Made by a program: the position numbers and the translations under genes
From: Pseudomonas asgharzadehiana
GTDB lineage: Bacteria; Pseudomonadota; Gammaproteobacteria; Pseudomonadales; Pseudomonadaceae
Reading direction: 5' to 3'
DNA: 64,000 nt
Assembly: GCF_019139815.1 (NCBI RefSeq)
Contig: NZ_CP077079.1
Coordinates: forward strand, 2,170,001-2,234,000
The notes under the pieces: generated by a model
What the model was told of the DNA's origin: nothing
What the model saw: only the letters and a program-made list of their open reading frames with translations
The model's database searches: none
In this document: positions 16,747-24,185 of the stretch, in pieces
Layout of the letters: the number at the start of each line of letters is the position of its first letter
Numbering within the stretch: position 1 is the stretch's first letter

Positions 16747-17382
16747 ATGACGCATTTCACCGGCACTGCAAAATCGATTCGTTTGGTTGGCGGGGCCCGG
16801 GTATTGGACTTTATCAATACCACCAATGGCCGGCGCCCTGGCACTGCACTCAAGGTGATGGAAGAACGCCTCACCAGCTTTCAGTTCTTCTTTGAATGGG
16901 CCCAGCATGCCTCGCTGGTCTCTGCCCAGGAGTTCGATGCCTACAGCTCAATGGTGTTTGACTCGCCCATCTCGTACCAGCCGGACCTGGATGCCGTGAT
17001 TGCGTTCAGGGAATGCCTGTACGCGGTGTTTCATCCGTTGTCCCTGGGCCAGGCCGCGCCCGCTGAGGTCTTGCAGCAGATCAACCTGACCTTCCAGCAA
17101 GGCGTCACCTGGCGCGTGCTGCACTCGGTGAACGGCATGCCGGCCTGGGCATGGAAACCTTGTACCAATGCCCAGGAACTGACGGCCCTGCTGATCGGGC
17201 GCCTGGCAATCGATGCGACGCAATTGCTGGTGTCGGGCGACCTTCGCGAACTCAAGATCTGCACCGCCACCGACTGCGATTGGATCTTCCTCGATAGCTC
17301 CAAGAACAAGCTGCGCAAATGGTGCCAGATGAGTGTGTGTGGTAGCCGGGAGAAGTTGAGTCGCCTTAAACAGGCGTTGTAG
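16747..17382 (+). CDS. CGNR zinc-finger / ABATE-domain regulator
   Basis: Protein of 211 residues. The N-terminal part (RVLDFINTTNGRRPG) fits the stress-induced ABATE domain. The C-terminus has the CGNR zinc-finger pattern: KICTATDCDWIFLD, then WCQMSVCGSREK, giving four spaced cysteines. Such proteins are presumed transcription regulators and often sit beside the genes they control. ATG 16747 has AGGAG eight bases upstream; an in-frame GTG at 16705 is less likely. It is 51 bases behind the MFS gene in the same direction and is the best local candidate for pathway regulation. Confidence 0.82.
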   Translation: MTHFTGTAKSIRLVGGARVLDFINTTNGRRPGTALKVMEERLTSFQFFFEWAQHASLVSAQEFDAYSSMVFDSPISYQPDLDAVIAFRECLYAVFHPLSLGQAAPAEVLQQINLTFQQGVTWRVLHSVNGMPAWAWKPCTNAQELTALLIGRLAIDATQLLVSGDLRELKICTATDCDWIFLDSSKNKLRKWCQMSVCGSREKLSRLKQAL

Positions 17383-17423
17383 TTACATCACCGGGGCGGG
17401 CTCGACGGGTAGCAATTGCCCCA

Positions 17424-17442
17424 CTTAATAGGAAGCATTACT
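17424..17442 (+). promoter_or_regulatory. Weak Fur-box-like site upstream of fecI
   Basis: The segment around AATAGGAAGCATTACT matches the Fur consensus at 11 of 19 positions, including a complete CATTA. It lies 31 bases upstream of the FecI-type sigma gene. Position and gene type support iron repression, but the match alone is not convincing. Confidence 0.4.
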
Positions 17443-17473
17443 ATTCACGCCCGCCTCCCCGGTGCCTCCCGCA

Positions 17474-17974
17474 ATGATCCCCCAGCCGCCCCGCAGAACA
17501 GGCTTTTTCGAGCACTACGAAGAGTTGATCGGGACCTGGACGCGCCGCCTGAAAAACCGCCAGCAGGCCGAAGACATTGCCCATGACACCTTCGTGCGGG
17601 TGCTCGAGTCCGCCTCCACCGAAGTGGTGCAACCGCGCGCCTATCTGCACCAGACCGCGCGAAATATCGCGGTGGACGCCTACCGCCGCGAAGACCGGCG
17701 CGAGGCAATTGCGCTGGAGGCCCTTGACCAGAGCCCGCTTAATAGTGGCGACCCCGAGCAGTTCATGCATGCGATCCAACTGGCAGACTCCGTTGAAAGG
17801 GCGTTGGCCGAGTTGCCGCTCACCTGTCGCAAGGTGTTTATCTGGCAGAAAATCGAGGGCCTCACTCAGCAGGAAATCGCCGAACGCCTGGGTTTGTCCA
17901 AGAATATGGTGGAAAAGTATATGATCCGCACCCTGCGGCATCTGCGTGATCGCTTGGACGCGATGGCCCCATGA
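17474..17974 (+). CDS. fecI: FecI-type ECF sigma factor
   Basis: Sigma factor of 166 residues with region 2 (AEDIAHDTFVRVLES, AYLHQTARNIAVDAYRRED) and region 4 (LPLTCRKVFIWQKIEGL, QEIAERLGLSKNMVEKYMIR). It should transcribe the adjacent receptor gene in response to the outer-membrane signal. ATG 17474 is used; GTG 17462 is an alternative and neither has a clear ribosome site. It is followed without a gap by the FecR-type anti-sigma gene. The receptor identity (FecA) suggests ferric citrate signalling. Confidence 0.92.
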   Translation: MIPQPPRRTGFFEHYEELIGTWTRRLKNRQQAEDIAHDTFVRVLESASTEVVQPRAYLHQTARNIAVDAYRREDRREAIALEALDQSPLNSGDPEQFMHAIQLADSVERALAELPLTCRKVFIWQKIEGLTQQEIAERLGLSKNMVEKYMIRTLRHLRDRLDAMAP

Positions 17975-18003
17975 CCCAAGCTCGCTCTGAAACAGGACCT
18001 TCC

Positions 18004-18957
18004 ATGATGGATAGCCGTGCCCGCGACGAAGCCGCGCAGTGGTTTGTACGCCTGCAAGAGGGCGAGCTGAGCCCCGACGAGCGCCAGCGCTTCGACGCCT
18101 GGCGTGCGGAGCAGCCCCAGAACCAATACGAGTTCGACGTGTTGCAAGGCATGTGGCGTGCCGCTGACCTGCTGCCTAAGGCCCGTTTGCAGGCATTGTG
18201 CGAAGCCCCGGCCGAGCGCCCCAAACGTCGTGCGGCGTTGCGTTATGCCGTCGCGGCCAGCTTAGTTGCCGTGGCGCTGGGGTTGGGCCTGTTCAGCGGG
18301 CTCGAACACCCCAAGCCGTACAGCGCCGAATTCAGCACGCGCCTGGGCGAGCATCGCCAGGTGGCGTTGCCCGATGGCTCGGTGATGGATTTGAACAGCC
18401 GCAGCGTGGTCACGGTGCATTACGAAAAAGCCCGGCGCACTGTGGAACTCAAACAGGGCGAAGCGCTGTTCAGCGTCGAACATGACACCAGCCGACCTTT
18501 TGTGGTCGCCGCCGGGGCCGGGCAGGTAACCGTGACCGGCACACGCTTCGATGTGCGCCGCGATGAAGACCAGACCCGCGTGGCGGTCGAAGCGGGTACG
18601 GTGAAGGTACAGGGCCGTTCGCCATACGACGTGGTCACACTGACGGCGGGCCTGGGCACGCAAGTGGACGCAAAAGGCTTGGTGGCGGGGGCCTACACGG
18701 TAAATACCGAGGAACTGACAGCCTGGCGTAGCGGCAAGCTGGTGTTCACCAACGCAAGGCTGGCGGACGTGGCGCGTGAGGTGTCGCGTTATCGCGAGCA
18801 ACCCCTGCGGGTCAGTACGCCTGGCGTGGGCAACCTGCGGTTAACCAGCGTATTCAAGGCCAACGACACCGACGCCTTGCTCAAGGCCTTGCCGCACATC
18901 CTGCCTGTCGCGGTGCGAGCACTGCCGGATGGCAGCCAGGAAATAATTTCACGCTGA
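18004..18957 (+). CDS. fecR: FecR-family anti-sigma / sensor protein
   Basis: About 317 residues. It has an N-terminal sigma-binding region (RARDEAAQWFVRLQEGELS, then RFDAWRAEQPQNQYEF), one membrane helix (AASLVAVALGLGLFSGL) and a periplasmic FecR domain (TRLGEHRQVALPDGSVMDLN). A C-terminal STN-like segment begins near GKLVFTNARLADVAREVS and would contact the receptor signalling domain. ATG 18004 is preceded by AGGA at good spacing. An in-frame ATG at 17971 overlaps the fecI stop by four bases and is a real alternative. Confidence 0.9.
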   Translation: MMDSRARDEAAQWFVRLQEGELSPDERQRFDAWRAEQPQNQYEFDVLQGMWRAADLLPKARLQALCEAPAERPKRRAALRYAVAASLVAVALGLGLFSGLEHPKPYSAEFSTRLGEHRQVALPDGSVMDLNSRSVVTVHYEKARRTVELKQGEALFSVEHDTSRPFVVAAGAGQVTVTGTRFDVRRDEDQTRVAVEAGTVKVQGRSPYDVVTLTAGLGTQVDAKGLVAGAYTVNTEELTAWRSGKLVFTNARLADVAREVSRYREQPLRVSTPGVGNLRLTSVFKANDTDALLKALPHILPVAVRALPDGSQEIISR

Positions 18958-19054
18958 CATTCAGGTTTTTTCCGAGCTCTTCGTCTTCTCCTGCAACTGC
19001 AACTGGTTTGCATTAACAGCCGCTTACTTTTGCGCTCACAGGACTAGGCTCAAC

Positions 19055-21460
19055 GTGAAAAAAACTGCCGTTCACAACAATAAAATCGCTTGCTGGGTCC
19101 CGCTGGCCCTGGCCCTTGCGGTCAGTGCCGCGATGCCTTGCGCCTTTGCTGGCGACGTTATCCATATCCAGGCCCAACCCCTCGGCGCGGCACTGAGCCA
19201 ACTGGGCCAACAGACATCCCTGCAAGTGTTCTTCAGCCCGGACATGGTTGCGGGCAAACAGGCGCCTGCGGTAGACGGCAATCTTTCACCCGAACAAGCC
19301 TTGCACCAATTGCTGCAAGGCAGTGGCCTGGACTACCAGATCGACGCCGGCTCCGTGACCTTGCGCCCACTGAGCAGTGGCAGCGGTGACGTCGGCTCGC
19401 CCCTGGAGTTGGGGGCCACCGATATCAAAGTGGTGGGCGACTGGCTCGGCGATGCCAACGCCGAGCTGGTGCAGAACCACCCCGGCGCACGCACGGTGAT
19501 CCGCCGCGAAGCCATGGTGGAGCAGGGCGCGATGAACGTCGGCGACGTGCTGCGCCGCGTGCCTGGCGTGCAGGTGCAAGAGTCCAACGGTACCGGTGGC
19601 AGCGATATTTCGCTCAATGTCGGTGTACGCGGGCTGACGTCTCGCTTGTCGCCACGCTCAACCGTATTGATCGACGGCGTGCCGGCTGCGTTTGCGCCGT
19701 ATGGCCAACCGCAACTGTCGATGGCGCCGATTTCCGCGGGCAACCTGGACAGCATCGACGTGGTGCGTGGAGCCGGTTCCGTGCGTTACGGGCCACAAAA
19801 CGTCGGGGGTGTGATCAACTTCGTCACTCGCGCGATCCCCGAGAAATTTTCCGGTGAAGTCGGCACCACGCTGCAAACCTCCGCCCACGGTGGCTGGAAG
19901 CATGTCGACAACGCCTTTATCGGTGGCACCGCAGACAACGGCATCGGCGTGGCGCTGCTGTACTCCGGGGTCAATGGCAATGGCTACCGCAACAGCAACA
20001 ACGCCAACGATATAGACGACGTGATCTTCAAGACCCACTGGGCGCCGACCGATCAAGACGATTTTTCGCTGAACGTGCACTACTACGACGCCAGCGCCGA
20101 CATGCCGGGTGGCTTGACACAGCGGCAGTTCGACGCCAACCCGTACCAATCGGTGCGCGACTGGGACAACTTCAGCGGCCGCCGCAAAGACGTGTCCTTC
20201 AAGTACATCCGCCAGATCGACGACCGGACCCAGGCTGAAGTGCTGACCTATTACTCCGACAGCTTCCGTGGCAGCAACATCGCCAACCGCGACGGCAAAA
20301 CCCTCGGCTCCTACCCGCGTACCTATTACACCTTCGGCATCGAGCCGCGCGTGTCCCATGTATTTGACGTAGGCCCCAGCACCCAGGAAGTCAGCGTCGG
20401 TTATCGCTACCTCAAAGAAGGCATGCACGAGCAGGCCACCAGCCTGAACCTGGTCAACAACGTGCCGACACCAGGCGGTCAGAGCGACGGCCATGTGTAT
20501 CAGGATCGCACGGGCGGCACCGAGGCCAACGCGTTCTATATCGATAACAAAGTGGACATCGGCAAGTGGACCATCACCCCCGGCATCCGCTTCGAAGATA
20601 TCCGCACCGAATGGCACGACCGCCCCGTGGTCGCCTTGAACGGCACCCGTACCCAGGAAAAACACCGCGAGATTCACAACAACGAACCGTTGCCGGCCTT
20701 GAGCGTCATGTATCACCTGTCCGACGCCTGGAAACTGTTCGCCAACTACGAGACCTCGTTTGGCAGCCTGCAATACTTCCAGTTGGGGCAGGGCGGCACC
20801 GGCGACCAGACCGCCAACGGCCTGAACCCGGAAAAAGCCAAGACCTACGAGGTCGGCACCCGCTATAACGACAGCGTGTGGGGCGGTGAACTGACCTTCT
20901 TCTACATCGACTTCTCGGATGAGCTGCAATACGTCAGCAACGACGTGGGCTGGACCAACCTCGGTGCCACCAAGCACACCGGTATCGAAGCGTCGGCACA
21001 CTATGATTTGTCGAACCTGGACCCACGCCTCAACGGCCTGACCGCCAATGCCGGCTTCACCTATACCAAGGCCACGGCCGAAGGCGATGTGCCATTTAAA
21101 GGCCGCGACCTGCCGCTGTATTCGCGTGAAGTGGCGACCCTGGGCGTGCGCTACGACGTCAATCATTGGACCCATAACCTGGATGTATACGCCCAATCCG
21201 GCCAGCGGGCGCCGGGCACCACCAGCACCTACGTCACCCAAGGCACGGCGGACGGCCAGTTCGGTGATATCCAGGGGTATGTCTCCGTCAACGTGCGCAG
21301 TGGCTATGACTTTGGCCAGCAGCTATCGAATCTGAAGGTTGGGGTAGGGGTGAAAAACCTATTTGACCAGCAGCACTACACCCGTTCCAGCGACAACAAC
21401 GCCGGGTTGTACCTGGGCGAGCCTCGTACGTTCTTTGTACAGGCCAGCGTAGGCTTCTGA
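19055..21460 (+). CDS. fecA: TonB-dependent ferric citrate receptor FecA
   Basis: Outer-membrane receptor of 801 residues starting with GTG. The signal peptide ends near PCAFA-GDV. An STN signalling domain spans residues 33-105; the plug contains VVGDWLGDA, PGARTVIRRE, NGTGGSDISLNVGVRGL, STVLIDGVP and FAPYGQPQLSMAP. The barrel contains YDASADMPGGL, WTITPGIRFE and VGVKNLFDQQHYTRS. These segments follow E. coli FecA closely along the whole length, which is the basis for the ferric citrate assignment. It imports ferric dicitrate with TonB energy and signals through FecR and FecI immediately upstream. An intrinsic terminator follows. Confidence 0.93.
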   Translation: MKKTAVHNNKIACWVPLALALAVSAAMPCAFAGDVIHIQAQPLGAALSQLGQQTSLQVFFSPDMVAGKQAPAVDGNLSPEQALHQLLQGSGLDYQIDAGSVTLRPLSSGSGDVGSPLELGATDIKVVGDWLGDANAELVQNHPGARTVIRREAMVEQGAMNVGDVLRRVPGVQVQESNGTGGSDISLNVGVRGLTSRLSPRSTVLIDGVPAAFAPYGQPQLSMAPISAGNLDSIDVVRGAGSVRYGPQNVGGVINFVTRAIPEKFSGEVGTTLQTSAHGGWKHVDNAFIGGTADNGIGVALLYSGVNGNGYRNSNNANDIDDVIFKTHWAPTDQDDFSLNVHYYDASADMPGGLTQRQFDANPYQSVRDWDNFSGRRKDVSFKYIRQIDDRTQAEVLTYYSDSFRGSNIANRDGKTLGSYPRTYYTFGIEPRVSHVFDVGPSTQEVSVGYRYLKEGMHEQATSLNLVNNVPTPGGQSDGHVYQDRTGGTEANAFYIDNKVDIGKWTITPGIRFEDIRTEWHDRPVVALNGTRTQEKHREIHNNEPLPALSVMYHLSDAWKLFANYETSFGSLQYFQLGQGGTGDQTANGLNPEKAKTYEVGTRYNDSVWGGELTFFYIDFSDELQYVSNDVGWTNLGATKHTGIEASAHYDLSNLDPRLNGLTANAGFTYTKATAEGDVPFKGRDLPLYSREVATLGVRYDVNHWTHNLDVYAQSGQRAPGTTSTYVTQGTADGQFGDIQGYVSVNVRSGYDFGQQLSNLKVGVGVKNLFDQQHYTRSSDNNAGLYLGEPRTFFVQASVGF

Positions 21461-21476
21461 CCTATAACCCTTGGGA

Positions 21477-21511
21477 AAATCGCAGCGCCACAACGGGCTG
21501 CGATTTTTTTT
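21477..21511 (+). terminator. Intrinsic terminator after fecA
   Basis: AATCGCAGC pairs with GCTGCGATT across a ten-base loop and is followed by a run of T residues. It sits 17 bases past the fecA stop and separates the iron locus from the hrp-box genes. Confidence 0.85.
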
Positions 21512-21554
21512 GCCTGTTTCCTACAGCCCCACACCGCGTATCAGCGTGGGATCA

Positions 21555-21583
21555 GGAACCGATTCCGACACAAACGCCACACA
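21555..21583 (+). promoter_or_regulatory. hrp box (HrpL-dependent promoter)
   Basis: GGAACC, a 16-base spacer and CCACACA match the HrpL consensus GGAACC-N15/16-CCACNNA at every defined position. The site is 41 bases upstream of ATG 21624. It indicates control by the type III secretion sigma factor HrpL (RspL in fluorescens strains), which is not encoded in this window. Confidence 0.85.
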
Positions 21584-21623
21584 GGGGTAGCTGAAAATCG
21601 CGCCCACTGTAATGGAGAAAGCC

Positions 21624-22625
21624 ATGTCGGTATCGTCTCTCGATACACCTGTATCCAACCCCTTGCCCCCTGAGCGTGTGCAGGCCAACGCCACTGCACA
21701 GCCCGAGGCCAAAGCCAGCCGTCCTGGGTTGTCCACGTTGTCCTTCAATGGTCAACACGCCGCAAACGTCAACTTCTCCCCCCTGGCAAATCCGAGCGGC
21801 CCGGTATTCGGCAGGCATCCAGCGCCGGCACTGCATCACGGCCATGCCGGTCACAGCGCACATCCTCACGGCACTCCTGCGCCGACGAGCGTTATGCATC
21901 AATTCAGCCATTGGATGAGCCAATGGTGGGGTGGGCAGCGCCCGCCTGTGCATCCGGGTTGCGGCAGTGCGCCACCCAGGCCGATGCCGGGTGATTGCGC
22001 CCCCGCCAGGCCACATCCGGTTGGCGGCAGGCCTTACCCGTCGCCCTCGTACGGCATTGATCCTGGGTACGCAAACAAGAGCAGAGAGCAGTTGGCCCAG
22101 CAGTTGCTGGACAACTTCGACGCCTTCAAGGATCGCGGGAACGCCGGTTATGTCAGCGTCAACAGCATTCGCGAAATGGCCAAAAAAGGCTGGTCACATG
22201 ACCCCGTCATGAATCAGAACATCCGCTTGGCCAAAGAGTTGCTGCGGCGCCCGGAGCTGGTGGATGCCATTGACCGGCATCGCTCCACGGGGGCGTTGGA
22301 TGGCCTGATCAACCGGCAAAAACTGGGCATGGTCATCAGCGACACGAACTTCTTCAAATACAACTCAGACAAGCAACTGGCCCAGGAGATGCTTGAACAT
22401 TTCGATGCCTTGAAGGGCAGGGGGTGGGGGCGAGACCTGAAACTCAGCGATCTGCGAGCGCTGGCGGGCCAGAGCCTGACGGGCGACTCGCCCAAGAGTC
22501 ACCTGATCCAGTTGGCCCGGGAAATCCTCAGACGCGGTGATGTCTTGAAAACCATGGACAACCTCGCGGGGCGTGATAATGACGGTCGAATCAGCCGCAA
22601 AGCGCTTCTGTTGCTGTCTCGCTGA
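21624..22625 (+). CDS. Candidate type III secreted protein with HrpK/HrpF/NolX-like repeats
   Basis: Protein of 333 residues. The first 150 are Ser/Pro/His/Gly-rich and look disordered, as in secretion-signal regions. Residues 153-233 and 248-327 are two copies of one unit: QLAQQLLDNFDAFKDRG, a middle helix, LAKELLRRPELVDAID and LDGLINRQKL, against QLAQEMLEHFDALKGRG, LAREILRRGDVLKTMD and NDGRISRKAL. This unit resembles the repeated LLDNFDA...DGxISxxDL modules of HrpF/NolX translocators and HrpK. A perfect hrp box precedes it. Start ATG 21624 has GGAG at good spacing. Whether it is translocon helper or effector is open. Confidence 0.75.
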   Translation: MSVSSLDTPVSNPLPPERVQANATAQPEAKASRPGLSTLSFNGQHAANVNFSPLANPSGPVFGRHPAPALHHGHAGHSAHPHGTPAPTSVMHQFSHWMSQWWGGQRPPVHPGCGSAPPRPMPGDCAPARPHPVGGRPYPSPSYGIDPGYANKSREQLAQQLLDNFDAFKDRGNAGYVSVNSIREMAKKGWSHDPVMNQNIRLAKELLRRPELVDAIDRHRSTGALDGLINRQKLGMVISDTNFFKYNSDKQLAQEMLEHFDALKGRGWGRDLKLSDLRALAGQSLTGDSPKSHLIQLAREILRRGDVLKTMDNLAGRDNDGRISRKALLLLSR

Positions 22626-22633
22626 CCGCAACC

Positions 22634-22668
22634 CAGGCGCCGCAACCCCAGGGCGGCGCCTGCCTTTG
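22634..22668 (+). terminator. Probable terminator after the first hrp-box gene
   Basis: CAGGCGCCGC and GCGGCGCCTG are exact reverse complements with a nine-base loop, followed by a short T-rich stretch (CCTTTGTTG). The strong GC stem is convincing; the T-tract is weak. Confidence 0.55.
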
Positions 22669-22676
22669 TTGTGTCA

Positions 22677-22704
22677 GGAACTGCTTACGCCGGTTCGCCA
22701 CATA
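22677..22704 (+). promoter_or_regulatory. hrp box (second)
   Basis: GGAACT, a 15-base spacer and CCACATA. One mismatch (T for C at the sixth base of the -35 element) from the HrpL consensus. It is 61 bases upstream of GTG 22766. Confidence 0.7.
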
Positions 22705-22765
22705 GGTGATATCCATCGGCTTTGATCAGTCGGTCGCGTTCCAGATCCCGAGTGAGGGCCAAGCA

Positions 22766-23068
22766 GTGACTTCAACCTCGTTTCATTCCCAGCACGGCTG
22801 CCATGAATGCTTTCGCGGTGCCCACATTGCCGAACCGGTTGTGTCCACCATTGACCGTGCTGAACAGGAGCTACCGATCGTGTCGAATGTGCATACCGTC
22901 GAAGCCCGACGAATGAAGACCTTCGAGGGCCAACGCAAATTCCAGGCACCTGTCGCGGATGACTTTTCCCGGGCCATGCTCGCCATTGAACACATGGCAA
23001 GTGACGATGGGCGGCCACCCAAACACACCGGGCTGATCAGCAGCCTCACGGCCTGGTGGCGTCGCTGA
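22766..23068 (+). CDS. Small hypothetical protein behind a hrp box
   Basis: Predicted 100-residue protein starting at GTG 22766 with GAGGG seven bases upstream. An ATG further upstream in the same frame would place the start inside the hrp-box leader and is not favoured. The sequence has a His/Cys-containing N-terminus (HSQHGCHECFRGAH), a middle helix, and ends LISSLTAWWRR. I recognise no family. Its promoter context suggests a type III secretion substrate, chaperone or accessory protein. It lies between the two repeat-protein genes in the same orientation. Confidence 0.55.
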   Translation: MTSTSFHSQHGCHECFRGAHIAEPVVSTIDRAEQELPIVSNVHTVEARRMKTFEGQRKFQAPVADDFSRAMLAIEHMASDDGRPPKHTGLISSLTAWWRR

Positions 23069-23134
23069 CAGTGGCAGCCACCTGACCTGCTCGCCACGTT
23101 TTTACATGCTGTCATGGGTATCCGTCGATCATCT

Positions 23135-23162
23135 GGAACCGGCGTCCCCACCCAACCACTTA
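23135..23162 (+). promoter_or_regulatory. hrp box (third)
   Basis: GGAACC, a 15-base spacer and CCACTTA, a full match to the HrpL consensus. It is 96 bases upstream of ATG 23259, a longer leader than for the other two. Confidence 0.82.
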
Positions 23163-23258
23163 TGAGGGGCTTGCCTGGGTGGAGTCCATTCGATTTTTTT
23201 GGCCGCCGCGGTGGCGATCATCGGGCAGGTATGTATCGGAAAAGTTGGAGAGAAACCC

Positions 23259-24176
23259 ATGACAATCGAGGGTGCATTACCTCACGTTCGACCCCTGGCC
23301 CTCGACGGGCCAGCGTTACGACCCACGGCGCCAGCACCGGTCACCGCCACTGAAACCTGGCTCGACGACGGCCCTGAGCGCCCGGCCTTCGAACCACGCA
23401 GGCCGCGGCTGCTGCGCGGGACCTTGTCGGTGCTGCACCACCGGGCGTTGCAGAACTTGCCTGCTGAGCGGGCCAATCTTTCCCCGCCGGGTGCAACGTC
23501 CACCGACAACCAATTGACCACGGCCCTTGAAAAAGCCTTTGGCCTGCTGCACCCGTTCCTGAACGACGGGCGTTTGACCCAGTCGTCATTACAACGGATT
23601 ACCGCCGCACCTACGGGTGAAAGTGAAGCGCTGGATCGAACGATCCAAGTGGTCTGCGAAATTCTCAAGCGTCCGCGGCTCAACGATGCAATCGTGAGCC
23701 GCGACGGTGATATCACACGGGACAGTCTCAGGGCCGCGGCCCGAGCCCTGCAGGGCAACAGCTCGCCAAACGTTTTCAGCCAGGATCCGTTTCATGCCAG
23801 CAGCAACGCCCAGGTGGTCCACGCGCTGCAAGGTCAGTTTGAGCAATTGAGAGACAAGGCACACGATCGGACGTTTCTCTTCGAGCATCATCAGTACGTC
23901 GAAATTGCCGCGCTCAAGGCCGTCATGCAGGACCCTTATGCTGTTGACCGAGAGGGCGCCCCGGTGCTGGACCCGTCCACCGGTATGCCCAGGCCCAAAT
24001 ACAGCGAGTTCTGCGTCTACACGGCAAAGAACATTCTTGAGCGCCCCGGTTTACTCCCCGCACTGGAGCGTGCAAATGCGGGTCGATTGTTTGGTCCACC
24101 GCAAAAGGACGGCTGGCTCAGCAACAAAAGCCTCGACCGCTGGCTGGAGCAGGACGAGGCTCACAAGGCGCGCTGA
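23259..24176 (+). CDS. Candidate type III secreted protein, paralogue of the repeat protein at 21624
   Basis: Protein of 305 residues. The N-terminus is Pro/Ala/Thr-rich and lacks predicted structure. The rest holds two degenerate copies of the same helical unit: ALEKAFGLLHPFLNDGRLTQ ... VVCEILKRPRLNDAIV ... GDITRDSL, and ALQGQFEQLRDKA ... TAKNILERPGLLPALE ... KDGWLSNKSL. This pattern links it to the gene at 21624 and to HrpK/HrpF/NolX-type proteins. ATG 23259 has TTGGAGA upstream at good spacing. It is preceded by a consensus hrp box. Function (translocon helper or effector) is inferred only. Confidence 0.72.
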   Translation: MTIEGALPHVRPLALDGPALRPTAPAPVTATETWLDDGPERPAFEPRRPRLLRGTLSVLHHRALQNLPAERANLSPPGATSTDNQLTTALEKAFGLLHPFLNDGRLTQSSLQRITAAPTGESEALDRTIQVVCEILKRPRLNDAIVSRDGDITRDSLRAAARALQGNSSPNVFSQDPFHASSNAQVVHALQGQFEQLRDKAHDRTFLFEHHQYVEIAALKAVMQDPYAVDREGAPVLDPSTGMPRPKYSEFCVYTAKNILERPGLLPALERANAGRLFGPPQKDGWLSNKSLDRWLEQDEAHKAR

Positions 24177-24185
24177 TGGCCAGGC

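Noticed and set aside
19658..21241. 527-residue minus-strand open frame
   Set aside because: It is the shadow of fecA, rich in Gly/Val/Ala with no domain signature.
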